From: Cololabis saira
Lineage: Eukaryota > Chordata > Actinopteri > Beloniformes > Belonidae
Length of the DNA: 64,000 nt
Reading direction: 5' to 3'
Assembly: GCF_033807715.1 (NCBI RefSeq)
Contig: NC_084601.1
Coordinates: 14,594,690 to 14,658,689 of the forward strand
In this document: positions 27,139 through 45,309 of the stretch, piece after piece
Position numbering within the stretch: position 1 is the stretch's first letter
Layout: every line of letters begins with the position of its first letter
Made by a program: the position numbers and the translations under genes
The notes under the pieces: generated by a model
The model's input: only the letters and a program-made list of their open reading frames with translations
Databases searched by the model: none
Told to the model about the DNA's origin: nothing

Positions 27139-27849
27139 CTGCGGAGAGAGTTAAAGCTGGAGAATCAAGGAATATTAATCAACGATAAATAAAAGAGAGG
27201 TCAAAGCCGGGGTAATGAGGGTCAAGGGATTTGAACTTAGATTTATGGCTGGGGTCTCAAGCAGGGGTTATTTATAAATCAAGTTATACTGCCACAAGGT
27301 TGCCACCAACAGACCCATGAGAGGTTTAAAAAATACAACCACAACACGGTGCACAAATCCGGCCTCTCCAGATGCAAAAGACGTGTGTCTCCTCGGCGGC
27401 AGGTGAGGGGGCGGCAGTGAGGGAAAAGACAGACTGGCTGACGAAGATGGCTCCTTGTCTGCCACTGTAAACAACACTATATCATCAAGCTTATAGAGTT
27501 TCCTGCTGTACTTCAAACCTGCTGGCAAACTGCCATGTTTTTGACACAGCGACTACAATCAACAGAAGGCATTTAAAGAGTCAGGTAGAGCCTCCTTGCT
27601 TTGGACAGGCTTCATTTAACTCCTGTGGGATAATCCTTCGGTTCCTTCACACACACAGAGGATTGGCAGGTACCTGGGCTATCTCTTTCCCTCTCTTTCC
27701 TCTGGCACATCTCGTCTGCCTGTCTCTCCTGGCTGGGGCCCGAGTGGCTGCTGAAAGCTGGGAGACTCTTTGCAGGCAGGACAGACAAGCAGTGTCTCCG
27801 GACTGGGACTCCAAGTCATGATGCCGTTGATGGTTAATGAACACTCTTA

Positions 27850-28110
27850 AACCAAGTTGAACTGCATATTAAAGTCTGGTTACGGTGCAAATGAGCATCT
27901 GTGATGGATATAACAGTCTTTTATGCGTGAATTATCATCTGGCTACAACGGCAGCTTCCCCCCACTGGTGAATGGTGGCGCTAGAGTGCCAGCCACCCTA
28001 TCATCCAGCAGCTCCAGCAGCAGAGGCTGAGCGTCAGGATAATTACCCTGACAAAGGCAGCTCTGTGCCTGGGTGCAGCCCCTCCGGAGCCAGCCCGTCT
28101 GGGGCTTGCA
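27850..28110. promoter_or_regulatory. Candidate conserved noncoding element in slc25a13 intron 14
   Basis: Repeat-free sequence with gtgaattatcatctgg, ggataattaccctgac and atattaaagt cores. Only composition and position support it. Confidence 0.2.
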
Positions 28111-28469
28111 GGCTGGAGCTCGTCTCCTCCCCACCTCCCCGCCGCCTCTCCGCCGGCAAACAACACTACTGCTGCTTTCTCAATGCACTTTGTCTCCTCT
28201 TTGCTGCACCAAGAGACGAATGCAATTAAGTATGTGCGTGAACGGCGGACACATTTGCATCCACTTACGTCGGACAGGCAGCGCGGTGGTGTGAACATGC
28301 GATCCAAAAATACTAGTGTAAATACCAGGCGGGAACACACGACCACGCAAACATGGCAACAGGTAGATGGGCAGCACTGACAGGTATCAGCAGACAAAAC
28401 CATTCAGATATAGCCAGGGACCAAAACGTACACTTTTAGGCCTGTGCAAGGATGCCTGGACAATTATTG

Positions 28470-28535
28470 ATATTACTATTATTATTATTATTATTGCTAT
28501 TATTATTAGTGGTAGTAGTAGTAGTATTGTTATTA
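28470..28535. repeat. (ATT)n / (AGT)n imperfect microsatellite
   Basis: Tandem ATT units followed by gtagtagtag units, adjacent to the 3' end of the LINE remnant; it may derive from the LINE tail. Confidence 0.8.
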
Positions 28536-28559
28536 TTTTATTTATTTTAAAAGGTCTCA

Positions 28560-30060
28560 TCCATACATCCCATCCCACACCAACCAGCGTGGGCTAACAG
28601 ACGTGGCCGACGATAGCCAAGATATAGAAAACTGTGGGTAAACACTTAAAAACATATGGCAGATGTAGCAAAACAAACCAAAACGGTTCACATAGGGAAC
28701 AATGTGAGAATAAATGAATAAGTTAACAAAAAAGCAAAGAGAAAAACAAATAAATAAAGGAGGCAAGACGAAGGAAGGGAAAAAAAATTTGGGGGCCACA
28801 TTCTGTAAAGTGTATCAGATCCTCTCTAGATTTGTGCAGCTTCTCTCTTAAGCCCGTGTGGCAAAGAGAACCATGTGGTTGAAAAAGATCATCGAGCCAG
28901 AAGAGAAAGCCAGAACATTGAGTTCAGATCTGGAGCAAGGCAGGGGCTTGGGTTCAATATTGGAGGTGAAAGGTTTCTGACATCGTATGATAAACTGATG
29001 CCCACGAGAGGGACACGGCCCACACATGTGGAGGAGTGTGGCAGGTGCAGCTTTACACCTGTACACCAATTGTTTGTAATCTTTAACTTGGAAAAGTGAG
29101 ATTTGGGAATACCATACATTTCCACAAGTTTGAGAAAAGCGAGGAAAATTAATGTCAATGTAGAAATCATCACCAAGGCTTTTTAAATCTTTCTCATGCC
29201 AGGTCTTAAACACACCATCCAATAGATGCAAATAGATGGTTAGCAGCAAACGAAAACTTTTCCTAAATTGGGCCTAAATTAGTGAAGAATTTTTTACTTC
29301 TGGATTGCTCTTGGGGATGTCCGAAGCAAGAAAGTTTGGGGTGGAAAGACCTCCAGCATGAAGAAATGTTTTCCGCAAACGTGGTTGTTTATTATTCACT
29401 AAGTGGATTTCATTAGTAGAAACTTTTGGAAGCAGTGTCAATTTAATTGAATTTATTCTACCAGGGTTAGAGACAGACGGGACCAGTTAGAGCAAACTGA
29501 GTGAATGAGTTTTTTTTAATTCTCTAGTAAAATATTCCAAAGTAGTGGAAATTATCCTTCAAGGGGGTTTAAGAGCTTCTTTCTTAATTGTAAATAATAA
29601 ACTTTTATTTAGATTTAGTTTGTCTCCTGAAAGCTGACTGAAGTTCTCCAGAACCATGAGAGATATTGGTAAAGAGGCGGTGACAAAAGTAGGTCATCAG
29701 CATAAAGCGAGAGCTTGTGTTTGACTCGTCCATGTCCCATGAATCTGCTCCCACACAAGTTCATTGGGAGGTTTGATGGCAGCTGTGAAGGAGTGGGGTT
29801 AGCTTGTTAACCGTGCCATGACCTCTGATGCTGATTAAATATTCTGAATAAAGATTATTAGTCAAAACAGAGGGTGAAAGGTACTAATACAGGGATCTAT
29901 TCCTGGAGATGAAGACAGGGCCGAGCCACATTTTTCCAAAGTCAGGAACAGATAGTTCCACTCGACTGTCGAAGATAAGACGAGATAAGACACTGAGAAT
30001 CAACACATTTTGTGAAGTCTAAATGTTAAAAAAAAACTGACCAATTTTGTAAAATGAATG
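28560..30060 (-). mobile_element. Decayed Tx1/L1-like LINE ORF2 remnant
   Basis: Minus-strand frames carry pieces of a non-LTR reverse transcriptase in the expected order: VEWNYLFLTLEKCG at about 29930-29980, the catalytic block HKLSLYADDLLL near 29690-29725, the thumb-like LVEMYGIPKSHF near 29100-29140, and a C-terminal FKTWHEKDLKSLGDDF near 29165-29220. The pieces lie in different frames with stop codons between them, so the copy is dead. The 5' part is missing. It has the same orientation as slc25a13. Edges are approximate. Confidence 0.75.
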
Positions 30061-30239
30061 TCGTCTTTTTATGAACCCTGTTTGATCTGGAGATCATTTC
30101 TATTTCTTTGGATGTAATTTTATTTTAGTTTATTTTTATTTATTTATTCATTTTACCTCAAACCAAACAAGAAGCCACAATAAAAAAAACAACAAATCTA
30201 ATCACCTTATTTAAGTAAAACAAGACTAATTAATTTAAC

Positions 30240-30480
30240 TGCAGGGATTAGATTGACATTTTCACGGCTGATTGTGTTTAGAGGTTAGGCTGAACCGCTC
30301 CTGCCAAGCTCCATTAGGACTTTATGTAATTCAATTAGACGTGCTCCGTTTCATCCTGAGGACTGATGTCCTCATCAATCCACTTACGCTGCTACAGTAA
30401 GCGGTAACCACAGCTCCTTCACTGATTCCTACAGGTCGTCTGTGTGGCTGCTCGCCTCCAAAAATCCCCCTGTTCCTGGG
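30240..30480. promoter_or_regulatory. Candidate conserved noncoding element
   Basis: Complex sequence with 'gtaattcaattagacgtgc' and gcggtaaccacag motifs (homeodomain and RUNX-like cores). Weak, based on appearance only. Confidence 0.2.
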
Positions 30481-31628
30481 AAACACGCGGATCCTAACAG
30501 AGCAATGCCAGCGGTAGAAATATTCATAGATTAAGGATTATTTAAGGAATGATATATTAATCAAAACACAATAATACATGAAGTACTAATGTGACTAATG
30601 ACTAATCATTCCCACTTGCGGTGCAATGTGTTACACGTGCAGTATCAAGCAAATCTAATATGTTCAAACAGTGCTCTATAATTTTAAGCCCTGCACCATT
30701 GAAAAACGCCAATTATGACAATTAAGGTTAAATTCAGCTTTTAGCATAAATTGTGCCTTTTCTTGTTCTCCAGCAGACCACATGGAGTTGTTGACTTAAA
30801 TGATAGTTGATGGGGTGAAGTAATATGTATAATTGTACCACAGTTAATAGAAGAATCACATATGATTTAATCACAGCGTTGAAAAGAATTGTTGTGAAGC
30901 TGTGAGACCAATGAAAATATAAAAGAATAAATACAGCTATTTGCCCACTGATCTCAGAGTTTAGTAATGGGGCTCGGTGTGTTTTTCAAAGAGGTTAATT
31001 CAAAGAAAAGTGTGATTTTTCTAACTTACATTAACATGCAATTACAAGTCTATCGTGAATATTTGTTTATTATGTGTGTGGTGAATTTAAAGTAGAGAAA
31101 AACAGAGGAAAATAGATTTTTCTTTGACATTTTCAGCACATTACAGCTCTGAAGTGCAGAACGTGGTTCCACTAAAATAAGAACGACATTCCCTGAAAGA
31201 GACGTCATTTGGACGACAGCATTTGACGCTGGATATATTATTCACATTAACACCCCCACACATTTGAATATTTTTGTTTTCTACCTACAGTAGATGAGGA
31301 AATCTAAGCAACACATTTGGGTATTTTAATGTTGAACTGATGAAAATAAAATACAAGTTAATCTATCTCAATGTTTATTGTGAGACTTTAAGAGTTTAAT
31401 GAGCCTCTAAATGTGATCATTTTAATATAGCGATTGAATTAAAGGTATGCTGAGCAGAATTTTCCTAAAAACAAACAAAGAAATGTAAAAGCAGCGGTCT
31501 TGGAAAATTAATATTGCATTTATTTTGCATTATAACTTGGTCTTCATCATTACAGACAGTTTTTTTTTTAGGATATAGTAGTACTTTTATTTCATTACTT
31601 TCCTCAAATAAGTGTTTATGGTATGAAG

Positions 31629-32330
31629 CAGAGGTGTCAAGTAATGAAGTACAAATACTTCGTTACCTTACTTAAGTAGAAATTTTGGTTATCTATACTT
31701 CACTGGAGTAATTATTTTTCAGACGACTTTTTACTTTTACTCCTTACATTTTCACGCAATTATCTGTACTTTTTACTCCTTACATTTTAAAAACAGCCTC
31801 GTTACTCTATTTCATTTCGGCCTTTAAAAAAAAACTATCCAGTTAAATTGCTCCATCCGGATAGAGTGAATTTGGTTGTGGTTGTTTCAGATGTTCTTGT
31901 CCAGTTTTGTTCTTACATCAGATTCCTGCAACTAAACTTGGATGTACATTCCAATAAAGGTTAGGATAAATGATAACATGCCTCTGAAGTTTGACTTTTT
32001 GCACCATTACAATACTTATAGGCAACTAGTCATCATATCTCCTGCTCTCTGAAACACATGTTAATGCCCAATAGTACACATATATGGTTCTTTAATATAT
32101 TTGCATTATACTAAGATGCATTCATTTTCAATGGCTTTTGTCCTTAATGGCTTTTTTCCCCCTTACATTACTTTTACTTTTATACTTTAAGTAGTTTTGA
32201 AACCAGTACTTTTATACTTTTACTTGAGTAAAAAACTGAGTTGATACTTCAACTTCTACAGGAGTATTTTTAAACTCTACTATCTATACTTCTACCTGAG
32301 TAATAAATGTGAATACTTTTGACACCTCTG
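31629..32330. mobile_element. Non-autonomous hAT element with 8-bp target duplication
   Basis: Ends cagaggtgtcaa (31629) and its complement ttgacacctctg (ending 32330) are perfect 12-bp inverted repeats. The flanks are gtatgaag at 31621-31628 and 32331-32338, a perfect 8-bp target-site duplication diagnostic of hAT transposition. The 702-bp interior is rich in acttttactt-type repeats and has no transposase. It lies 150 bp downstream of the slc25a13 exon 14 donor. Confidence 0.93.
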
Positions 32331-32402
32331 GTATGAAGTCATGATTTGTGAGGCCAGATATCCACACGCTGATTAAAATGGCTCCACATCTGCACGTCCC
32401 TA

Positions 32403-32693
<291 letters not shown>

Positions 32694-33229
32694 TCAACAT
32701 GTACAATAACTCAAATCACCGCGAACAAAAACAGATTTGTGCAGTTTTCCTCATAACAGAGTCAAGGGACCAAATGTTTCTGTCATCTCACTTAATATGT
32801 TACAGATTTTGCGATCAGCTTTAAATGGAACATGTGGAGCGGAGGAGACCCCCCATAGATCACAGAGACGTCCAGCTGATGCAGTCAAGTCTGTCAAGTC
32901 TTCTGCAAACCTGCACTTGTGAGAGGAGAGTGACGGGAGCGCTGCATGTCCTGACGTGGTTTCTTTCCTGAGCAGCAGAGCTTTTAACTTTGAGGCAACA
33001 GATGTTATAAAGTTTCAGGAAGATACAGTAAAGTATTTGCTCTGTAGTCAGGGAACATGACAGGGTTTGCAGAATTCTTTCTAATACTAAGATTTTGAGG
33101 GTTTGGGTTTTTTTATTTGATTTGAGAAGGCAGGTTTCCTGTATTTTGCATTTTCCTCGCAATGTTTTTCACATCATCTGTGTCCTCCTCTGACCTCCTC
33201 TCAAACGATCTCCCTCATCTTCTCCAATG

Positions 33230-33990
33230 CTGTCTGTCTCTCCCTGCAGTTGCCAGTGGTTACTGTAGCTAAACGCAAAAGGGTGGCACATCGCAATTAG
33301 ATAGCTATCGGTTGCCATGGCGCCATTTCTGTCTTAAATAGGCCTAGTCTGTTTGTTGTTGTTTCTGTCTTTTCTCCCCCTCCTTTATTTACCGCGTTAT
33401 GAATGATGGATTGTGCTTGTCGCCTCTTGCCTTACGAGAAGGCACCAAGCTTTAATCTGCAACGTCGGCAGCTTTCTGCTAAAAGTCCCTCAGTTTTAAG
33501 CATTGCTTTATATTGCCTAAGAGGAAAAAAAAAAAGCTGGAGGGAGACACAAAGATTATAATCATCCTATTGAAGGTGTCTGCAGCTGTTTTTAAATAAC
33601 AGAGTATCGAGGGGCAGAGCTTCCCTTCCAGACCCAGTGCTGGCCGCGGATGGCAGGAAGACTGTTGCTTCAACGCTGCTCCATCTCACAGCAAACTCTT
33701 TGTGACTTGTATTATGGAAATAGCCTTGTTGATTACATGCTGGCTAATAGCTGAAGCATTAAGAGGCCACTGGCCCCGGTCCCTAACAGTGTTGGCTGCT
33801 TCAGTTTGATTCCAGGGAGAAAGGAAAAGGAGGAGATGGAGATGTTGTTTACTCGAGGAGCGTAAACGTGCCGTTCACGGAGACGAGCTGGCAATTAGAA
33901 TTAACATGAGGTCAGAAAAGTGACGGTGCTGGACCTCTTCGCGCATTTTGCCGTCCCACGTCGCCTGTCGCTGTTATATAAAGTGGCGTG
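33230..33990. promoter_or_regulatory. Candidate conserved noncoding block in slc25a13 intron 13
   Basis: Repeat-poor, complex sequence including 'cgcaattagatagctatcgg', gttgattacatgctgg and 'ggcaattagaattaacatg'. Several TAATT-type cores occur. Function inferred only from composition and the known regulatory richness of the region. Confidence 0.25.
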
Positions 33991-34199
33991 CATTTTAATA
34001 TTCATACATTAAATTACTTTATTTGTTTTGTACCACTTTAGATTGAAAAAAAAAGAGCTAAGTTCAAACTTAAGAGATCGGAGCTCCCTGATAACTGTCA
34101 GCTACGACCAGTTCAGAGTCATCATGAGGAAGATGGAGATTTAAGCAAACTAATACCATTTTAACAACAAAGGTAGAATGTTTATTCTTTATCTATTTT

Positions 34200-34260
34200 T
34201 TCATTTGCCCTGCAATGGACTGGAGACCCATCCGAGATGTAGCCCTGCCTTTCTCCTGAG
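34200..34260 (+). repeat. Fragment of SINE-like fish repeat
   Basis: The segment ccctgcaatggactggagac and the following bases resemble the 'ccctgcgatggactggcgac' part of the repeat at about 5662-5690. Short and diverged. Confidence 0.5.
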
Positions 34261-36544
34261 GAGAACACCCACAGAACTAACTCAGCAAACATGAACATGC
34301 ACACCTGTGTCATGTTCCACCATCGACGCCAGTCGGAGCCCGAGCCTATTGACCTAATTAAGTAAAGCATACATTTGATGTGGGACTGGATGCCTGGTAC
34401 ACGCTCACACTAATCCACTCACACGCCAGATGTTAGTGGGTGTTTTTTGGACCAAAGGAGTTTCTCGGAGTAAGGGAAGTCAGGGACTCTGTTATCTGAC
34501 AAGGACCTTTAGGAAGACTCTGAAGTAGAGGAATGATTTACTTCAAAAGAAAATCTTTCCTTTATTGATAGCTTGCCAATGGACGTCTAGCCGAGCCACA
34601 AAAAAAGTCCCGCTCTCAAGGCGTTTAGCACGGGGGTGGTACAATCATTATTTGGGCTTGTGTTATAGCCAGGTATAGGAGTGTGGCGTTACATAGTACA
34701 GGGTTGAATGGATTCAATGAAATGTCAGCAAATTCTGGGAGGAACTTTATGTATTTACTGTATTTACTTGAATTCCCTTCAGCCATTTCTTTATTGAATC
34801 TACTGAATGTAAAACAGCTGAAATGAAAAGATGGTATCCACAAGAGGATAATGACTGCAGATGAAGATCAAAATTCAAGTTAAAGTTTAAAAAAATCTGA
34901 ATTAAAAAAGTAGACTTGCATAAATATGTTAAAGAAGTGAACATAAGGTCAACTTTTCTCAAGAAACCAAAAGTCAAAGTCATTTGAATTACATAAGACC
35001 GTGAACAGAGTCAGCTAATAAGAGAGAGATGAGTAAAGAGATATGAGCAGTCAAAACAAGAGGAGTGAAGAGAGGTCAAGACCGAGAGACTGAGGGTTTT
35101 GATTCTGCAGTGACAGCGTTGGCGGTCCTCTTATTACTCCCAGGTAATTACAAGGCAAAGAGATCCTTGCAAACATGGGACGTCAGCACCTAATGCACAC
35201 ATCGTTGCCCCAGGCTAAAAAAAACAGAACAAAACAAACTTTAGTTAAGTTTGTGGATCCCTACCAACACACACACAAGCCATCCAGGAGATTAGCACCA
35301 TCTAAAAACATTAACCACCCTCCATAAATAACATTCACACTTTCATTTGAAGGCTGGGTGTGAACCTTTAAGACCCAATGGTATTGTTTTCATAACTGAT
35401 GTCAGGCATGAAAAGAAACCCATTAAAAAAAATAAAAAAATAAAAAAAATTAAAGCAACTATAAATTTGAACAGAGTGTTACTATACTTTGGATAACAGT
35501 CTTAACCCTGCATGCTTGCAGTAATGACCCAGTAAGTATTTTGTGTAACTTAAGGCCCAGAATGCTGTCCAGATAAGCATTCAACCAGATCTGTAAACGG
35601 AGCATGCCATTCTTACCAAATAATCATTAGAAACTGGCAGCCCGTACTGGAGCTTAATGGTGCTGGGCCACGGGGTTTAGACCGGGAGAAAGGAGGGAGT
35701 GAGAGAAAGGGGAAGCAAGAGAGCATTTGATGAGACGAGGCCAGAAGGGCAGACAGATGTATAGGGAGAAGAAACACAAAAACACCACTTTAGAGGCGAT
35801 GAAGCTGCAGCTGAGATAAGATCATTTCCATTCCCAAAGAAGCCACCATAAAACTATTCCCCCCTTAAGCCTTTCTGTTTTCTTGCTTTACAGACTGTGG
35901 ATCGGAGGACTGACTCTGTGGTCCAAAGCAACACTTTCACAGCTATCAAATGATATAAACAGATTTCATGGGCTACGGCTGAAGCCTCGCAAAAATCAGA
36001 GTTGTGTGTGTGATAAAGGCAGGCAGAGTGCAGTGCCAGCACTAACACCAGGGCTTCAGCAGGGATGAAAGGAGCTGTCATGACGGCTCTCAGAGGAAAA
36101 GAGGAAAAATCCATCCATCCACGCTCCTCTCTACTGCATTTATCCTCTCTCTCTATCTCTCTCTTTCTGCATTTGCAGAATGGCTCTGTATTGAATCCAT
36201 ATGCAATGCAGAAAACAAGCAACCAGTACTCTCCACACCTCGGACAGTGCAGAGAATTACTTTTGTATAGTTGTTACGCTTTCTTCGTCGCCTTCTTTCA
36301 CAAAGCAACGATCACTTTCTACATTTTTGAGATAGAGAAGCTGTTAGTGGGTTTCAACATTTCTCAAACATATTCCCCGAACTAATAAGGTCAATTGAAT
36401 GTGCCCAAGTGGAGCTAAACCCATAATGACTTGTGTATCCTGAAATACTTTGCTTTAGTGATCAGCATCAAAAGAAGGTTGAATGAAAGAGCGTCTTTCA
36501 TTTGGTTCGGCTGGAGCGGCCAACCTGCCATGACTTACTGTTAG

Positions 36545-36700
<156 letters not shown>

Positions 36701-37484
36701 TACTGTGACAGCTCGGTGATCAAAACCTATGATGGGAGGAGAGCCAGAGCAAGAGACGGACTGATTTGGGAGCCACAAGGGTGCTCAGGTAGCAGCTCCT
36801 GTCAATCTTCATCTCTTCCCTGAAAGTGCCCACGTGTGTGAATGCACCTGTACGCTTTTTTTTATTTTGGTTTGATGTGCATGCACATGCTTTTTACAAG
36901 CACAGTGCATGTGTTTGCTTTTCATGTGGGGTCGTTACAGGTTCCATCAGCAAACAGGGACTTCTGGCCTCTAAACAAGTCCACGTCCGTCTCCCTGACC
37001 GTCGCAGGGGCAGCACGCAGAAGACGGTCAACGCAGGCCAGTCTGGGCCCCGGCCTGGCCATAAAATCCCTTCAAATTCAGAGGGCACTGTGAAGAGCCG
37101 GGATGATTACACCAAAAACACAACCTGGATACTGTTTGATTAAGATACAAAACATTCAGAGGTTTGGAGAATAGAAGATCTTACAATTAAGATATGTGAA
37201 GTTTACATGTGGTTAGACACTAAATACATTGTATTAACACCACTGTTTTGGTTAAAAACTCACTTATAGAAACATCAAGAATAATGACAATCAGTAAAAC
37301 TCAAAAGTTTGAATTTAAACTGAAATGTTTTGGGGGTGTCCAAACTTTTAACTGATAATTTCAACATTCCAAAAAGTGGTATCTGTCTTGTTCAACCCGT
37401 TAAACTTAGAGTCTTATCTGTACCTAACCTGAGAACAGGCCGATATGATCTGAAATGCTTTTTAAAAATGAATCGATAACTCAC

Positions 37485-37565
37485 ACATGCACCAGCCATG
37501 ATCTCAGCCCGCAGCGGCACCGTACCGTCTTTCTGGAGCGTCTTTCCTCGCACAAAGTCGTTCAC
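37485..37565 (-). CDS. slc25a13: slc25a13 exon 13
   Basis: 81 bp, 27 codons, phase 0 at both ends. Encodes VNDFVRGKTLQKDGTV, then PLRAEIMAGAC. It links carrier repeat 1 to repeat 2 (VNDFVR and AEI-AG-C are conserved). Acceptor ttcag, donor gtgagt. Confidence 0.95.
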
Positions 37566-37863
37566 CTGAAGACACAGAGGTTCAGCTTTCACAGCACGGT
37601 ATTAAAAGATTCTACAATGCACCGTGATATGAAATAATGCAACATTTTCTTTCTTGATGAGGTGGCGGCACCAACAAGAATGACACCAGTTGTCGGGAAA
37701 TACCAATGTTTGTTACCGCAGATACCGACAGCTCTGGACGCTTTTAGGTTTTACCCAACACGTAAAAGGTTATGTGCATGCAGCCGTGACGTGTCTTGTG
37801 TGACAGAGACGTTTTGTGTGAGTATGGATGCATGTGTGCACATTTCCTAACACGGTGACTTAC
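37566..37863 (-). other. slc25a13 intron 12
   Basis: 298 bp; the shortest intron of the gene here. Nothing noted. Confidence 0.85.
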
Positions 37864-37916
37864 TGTGAGCTTTATGGCTTTCTCGGGCGCCACACCCAGT
37901 AGCTGCGGTACCAGAC
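37864..37916 (-). CDS. slc25a13: slc25a13 exon 12 (short exon)
   Basis: 53 bp: two bases completing Gly, then LVPQLLGVAPEKAIKLT. The block G-PQLLGVAPEKAIKLT is conserved in helix 2 of aspartate/glutamate carriers. Size and phase match human exon 12. Donor gtaagt, acceptor gatag. Confidence 0.95.
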
Positions 37917-40945
<3,029 letters not shown>

Positions 40946-41030
40946 CCCCTGCGACTGAGCCAAGAGTGAATCTGTAAATAGACTCTGCCACCTGGACAAG
41001 AACAGGGCGGGAGCTGCTACTGCCCAGCTG
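40946..41030 (-). CDS. slc25a13: slc25a13 exon 10 with CAGCAG tandem acceptor
   Basis: 85 bp if the first AG is used (adds Gln) or 82 bp (41027 start) if the second is used. Encodes (Q)LGSSSSRPVLVQVAESIYRF, then TLGSVAG. This is the junction between regulatory domain and carrier domain. The intron ends ...ggccagcag, an NAGNAG acceptor; human citrin is also known in two forms differing by one Gln at about this point, as I recall. The sequence upstream of the acceptor is the hAT/satellite region. Donor gtaaga. Confidence 0.93.
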
Positions 41031-41120
41031 CTGGCCGGCGGCCGCACACCAGAAAAACACAATAAAGACGTTAGTACAGAAGACAAAACAATTAGTGAAT
41101 CAGAAAGAGCAGCCAAAGCG

Positions 41121-42322
<1,202 letters not shown>

Positions 42323-43559
42323 CCAAAGCGTGACTTGACAAAAGTAGACGGTGGTTTCCTGCAAAACAGTGCATGTCAAACATCTGATCCCACCACCAAG
42401 ACACCCAAATACCGTAATAGGAGACTAAATTCATGATGCCTCTCACATCCTGCATAGAGTTTAAGTGCAGTAGGATCTACAAAATAAAGCTATAGAGAAA
42501 TATTTTAACTGATGCAATGCAATAGTAGAGAAGAGTTCAGGCTAAACATCCATTAGGGGGTTGCTTTGGTTACGACTGTATGGTGAGAGCTGAAGAATGA
42601 ATGCACATTTTCAACATTTTAAAAGAAAAAAAAGAAAACACTACATCAAATCACACAATGGCATGTAATTATTAACAAATGCAGACGGCCCACTTGTAAG
42701 AACTAACTCAAACTCCACTTAAGCTTGGTAATACTATCAGAATGAGTGAGGGAGAGACCGGGAACGGGTTGGTGCAATGCAACGAGAAAAAGGGGCAAAC
42801 CTATATGAGAGAGGGACAGAGAAACAGAACTATTTAAAAAAGGGAAAAAGAAATGAAGAGAGGTAGTAAAAGACGAGGGGAGAGAGCTCCAGCTAGCTGG
42901 CAGCCAGCCCCTAATCCCAAACCACAAGGGCCTAAAGTGGCTCGTTGTGGTTGGACTGGCGTCTGTGCAGTGCTGGGCCCCTTCGCTTCTCCCCTTTGGC
43001 CCCAGCCTGCTCCAGTTTGCCCTGGCCAAGCAGCGCAACTACGACCAAACAGCTTGAGAAGGGGGAAAGAAAAAAGAAATTCTGTCTGGCTGTCCATACG
43101 TCCACCTACTTCTCATTGTTAAATACTGCTTTTGTTAGGTATGAAATGCAACTTGAGGCGTGTTTTACTTTGGTTTGGGCTCCTTCAGGGTGACTCTGCC
43201 TGCCTTTATTTCCAGTGATGTATGAGTGTTGCATGTCTTTTAAGACAATAACCACACGCAGTGGAAGGCCAGGCGGCATTTCCTTTCACGAAAAGTCTTT
43301 TTAGGCTCACGTCTATAATGGGAAGTTACTTAAACACAACTTTATCACCAACTTGGGTTGAACTTTTTAAAAGTGAGAAGAACTAGGAAGTTCATGCTTA
43401 TCAAACGGGTTTGGATCTGGACTCGTGCTGTCTTTCTTTCACTGAACTGTGACTCTCAATAAATCTTTCTATTTTCAATTCATGCAAAAATTGCAAATCA
43501 AAGTGATGTTTTGTTTCAGAGTATTAATTAAATATGAACAGAATATATCAAAATATTTT

Positions 43560-44090
43560 TTTTAACATGTTTCTTTATAAAAACGAAATAAATAAAAAAA
43601 TAAATAAATAAAATGAAATAAGATTAAAATAAGATAAATAAGATAAAAATTCAAATAAACAGACATAAGAGGAACCCTAAAAAAATAGACATGGTTAGCA
43701 ATATCATACTTCCCTATAATTAAATTAAATCAAATTAAATTAATCTTCCAAGGATGCCAAAGAATTAACAAAAGAAAGAATAAGTTCCCAAATATAAAAA
43801 AACTTTGTAGAGCAACCCCTAATACCATATTTAATTGTCTCTAAATATAAAAAGGACATCAGGTCTTTCAACCAAGAATTGGGAGATGGAGGTTTTTGGT
43901 CCTTCCATTGAAGTAAAATACGTCTACGAGCTACAAGAGAGGAAAAAGCAATTATATTAATCTCCTTCTTAGTAAAACTATTAAAATCTTTAGGTACACC
44001 AAAAATAGAAATTAAAGGGCTAGAAACCACCGCTTTATTAAGGGCTTTTGAGAGAGTATTATAAAAAGATGACCAAAGATATATCAATAT
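43560..44090 (-). mobile_element. 5'-truncated Tx1/L1-like LINE, ORF2 C-terminal fragment
   Basis: A minus-strand frame of 115 codons (44087 to 43740) reads FYNTLSKALNKAVVSSPLI, IAFSSLVARRRILLQWKDQK, PPSPNSWLKDLMSFLYLETI and KYGIRGCSTKFFYIW. This has the layout of the C-terminal end of fish L1/Tx1 ORF2 proteins, after the reverse transcriptase. It is followed by an A/T-rich 3' region to about 43560. No RT or endonuclease is left. Confidence 0.75.
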
Positions 44091-44205
44091 CTTTAATTGT
44101 GAATGTTAGTCATGTACATTGTGACTCAAGAGAACGTATTGGAAAGCAGAAGAGCTGCCAGTGTGGCAGAGCTGAGCAAACACACCAACAAACCATGTTC
44201 TGTAC

Positions 44206-44290
44206 CTGTCTCTGGACCTCAGCCAGGTTGTAGGGCAGGGAACCTTCCTCCAACGGGGCTATCCTCTCAACGTCCACTAAACCAACACGG
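44206..44290 (-). CDS. slc25a13: slc25a13 exon 9
   Basis: 85 bp: one base completing Gly, then [20 protein letters not shown], then NLAEVQRQ. It matches the human block [17 protein letters not shown] and is the end of the EF-hand domain with the linker helix. Acceptor atcag, donor gtacag. Confidence 0.95.
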
Positions 44291-45309
<1,019 letters not shown>

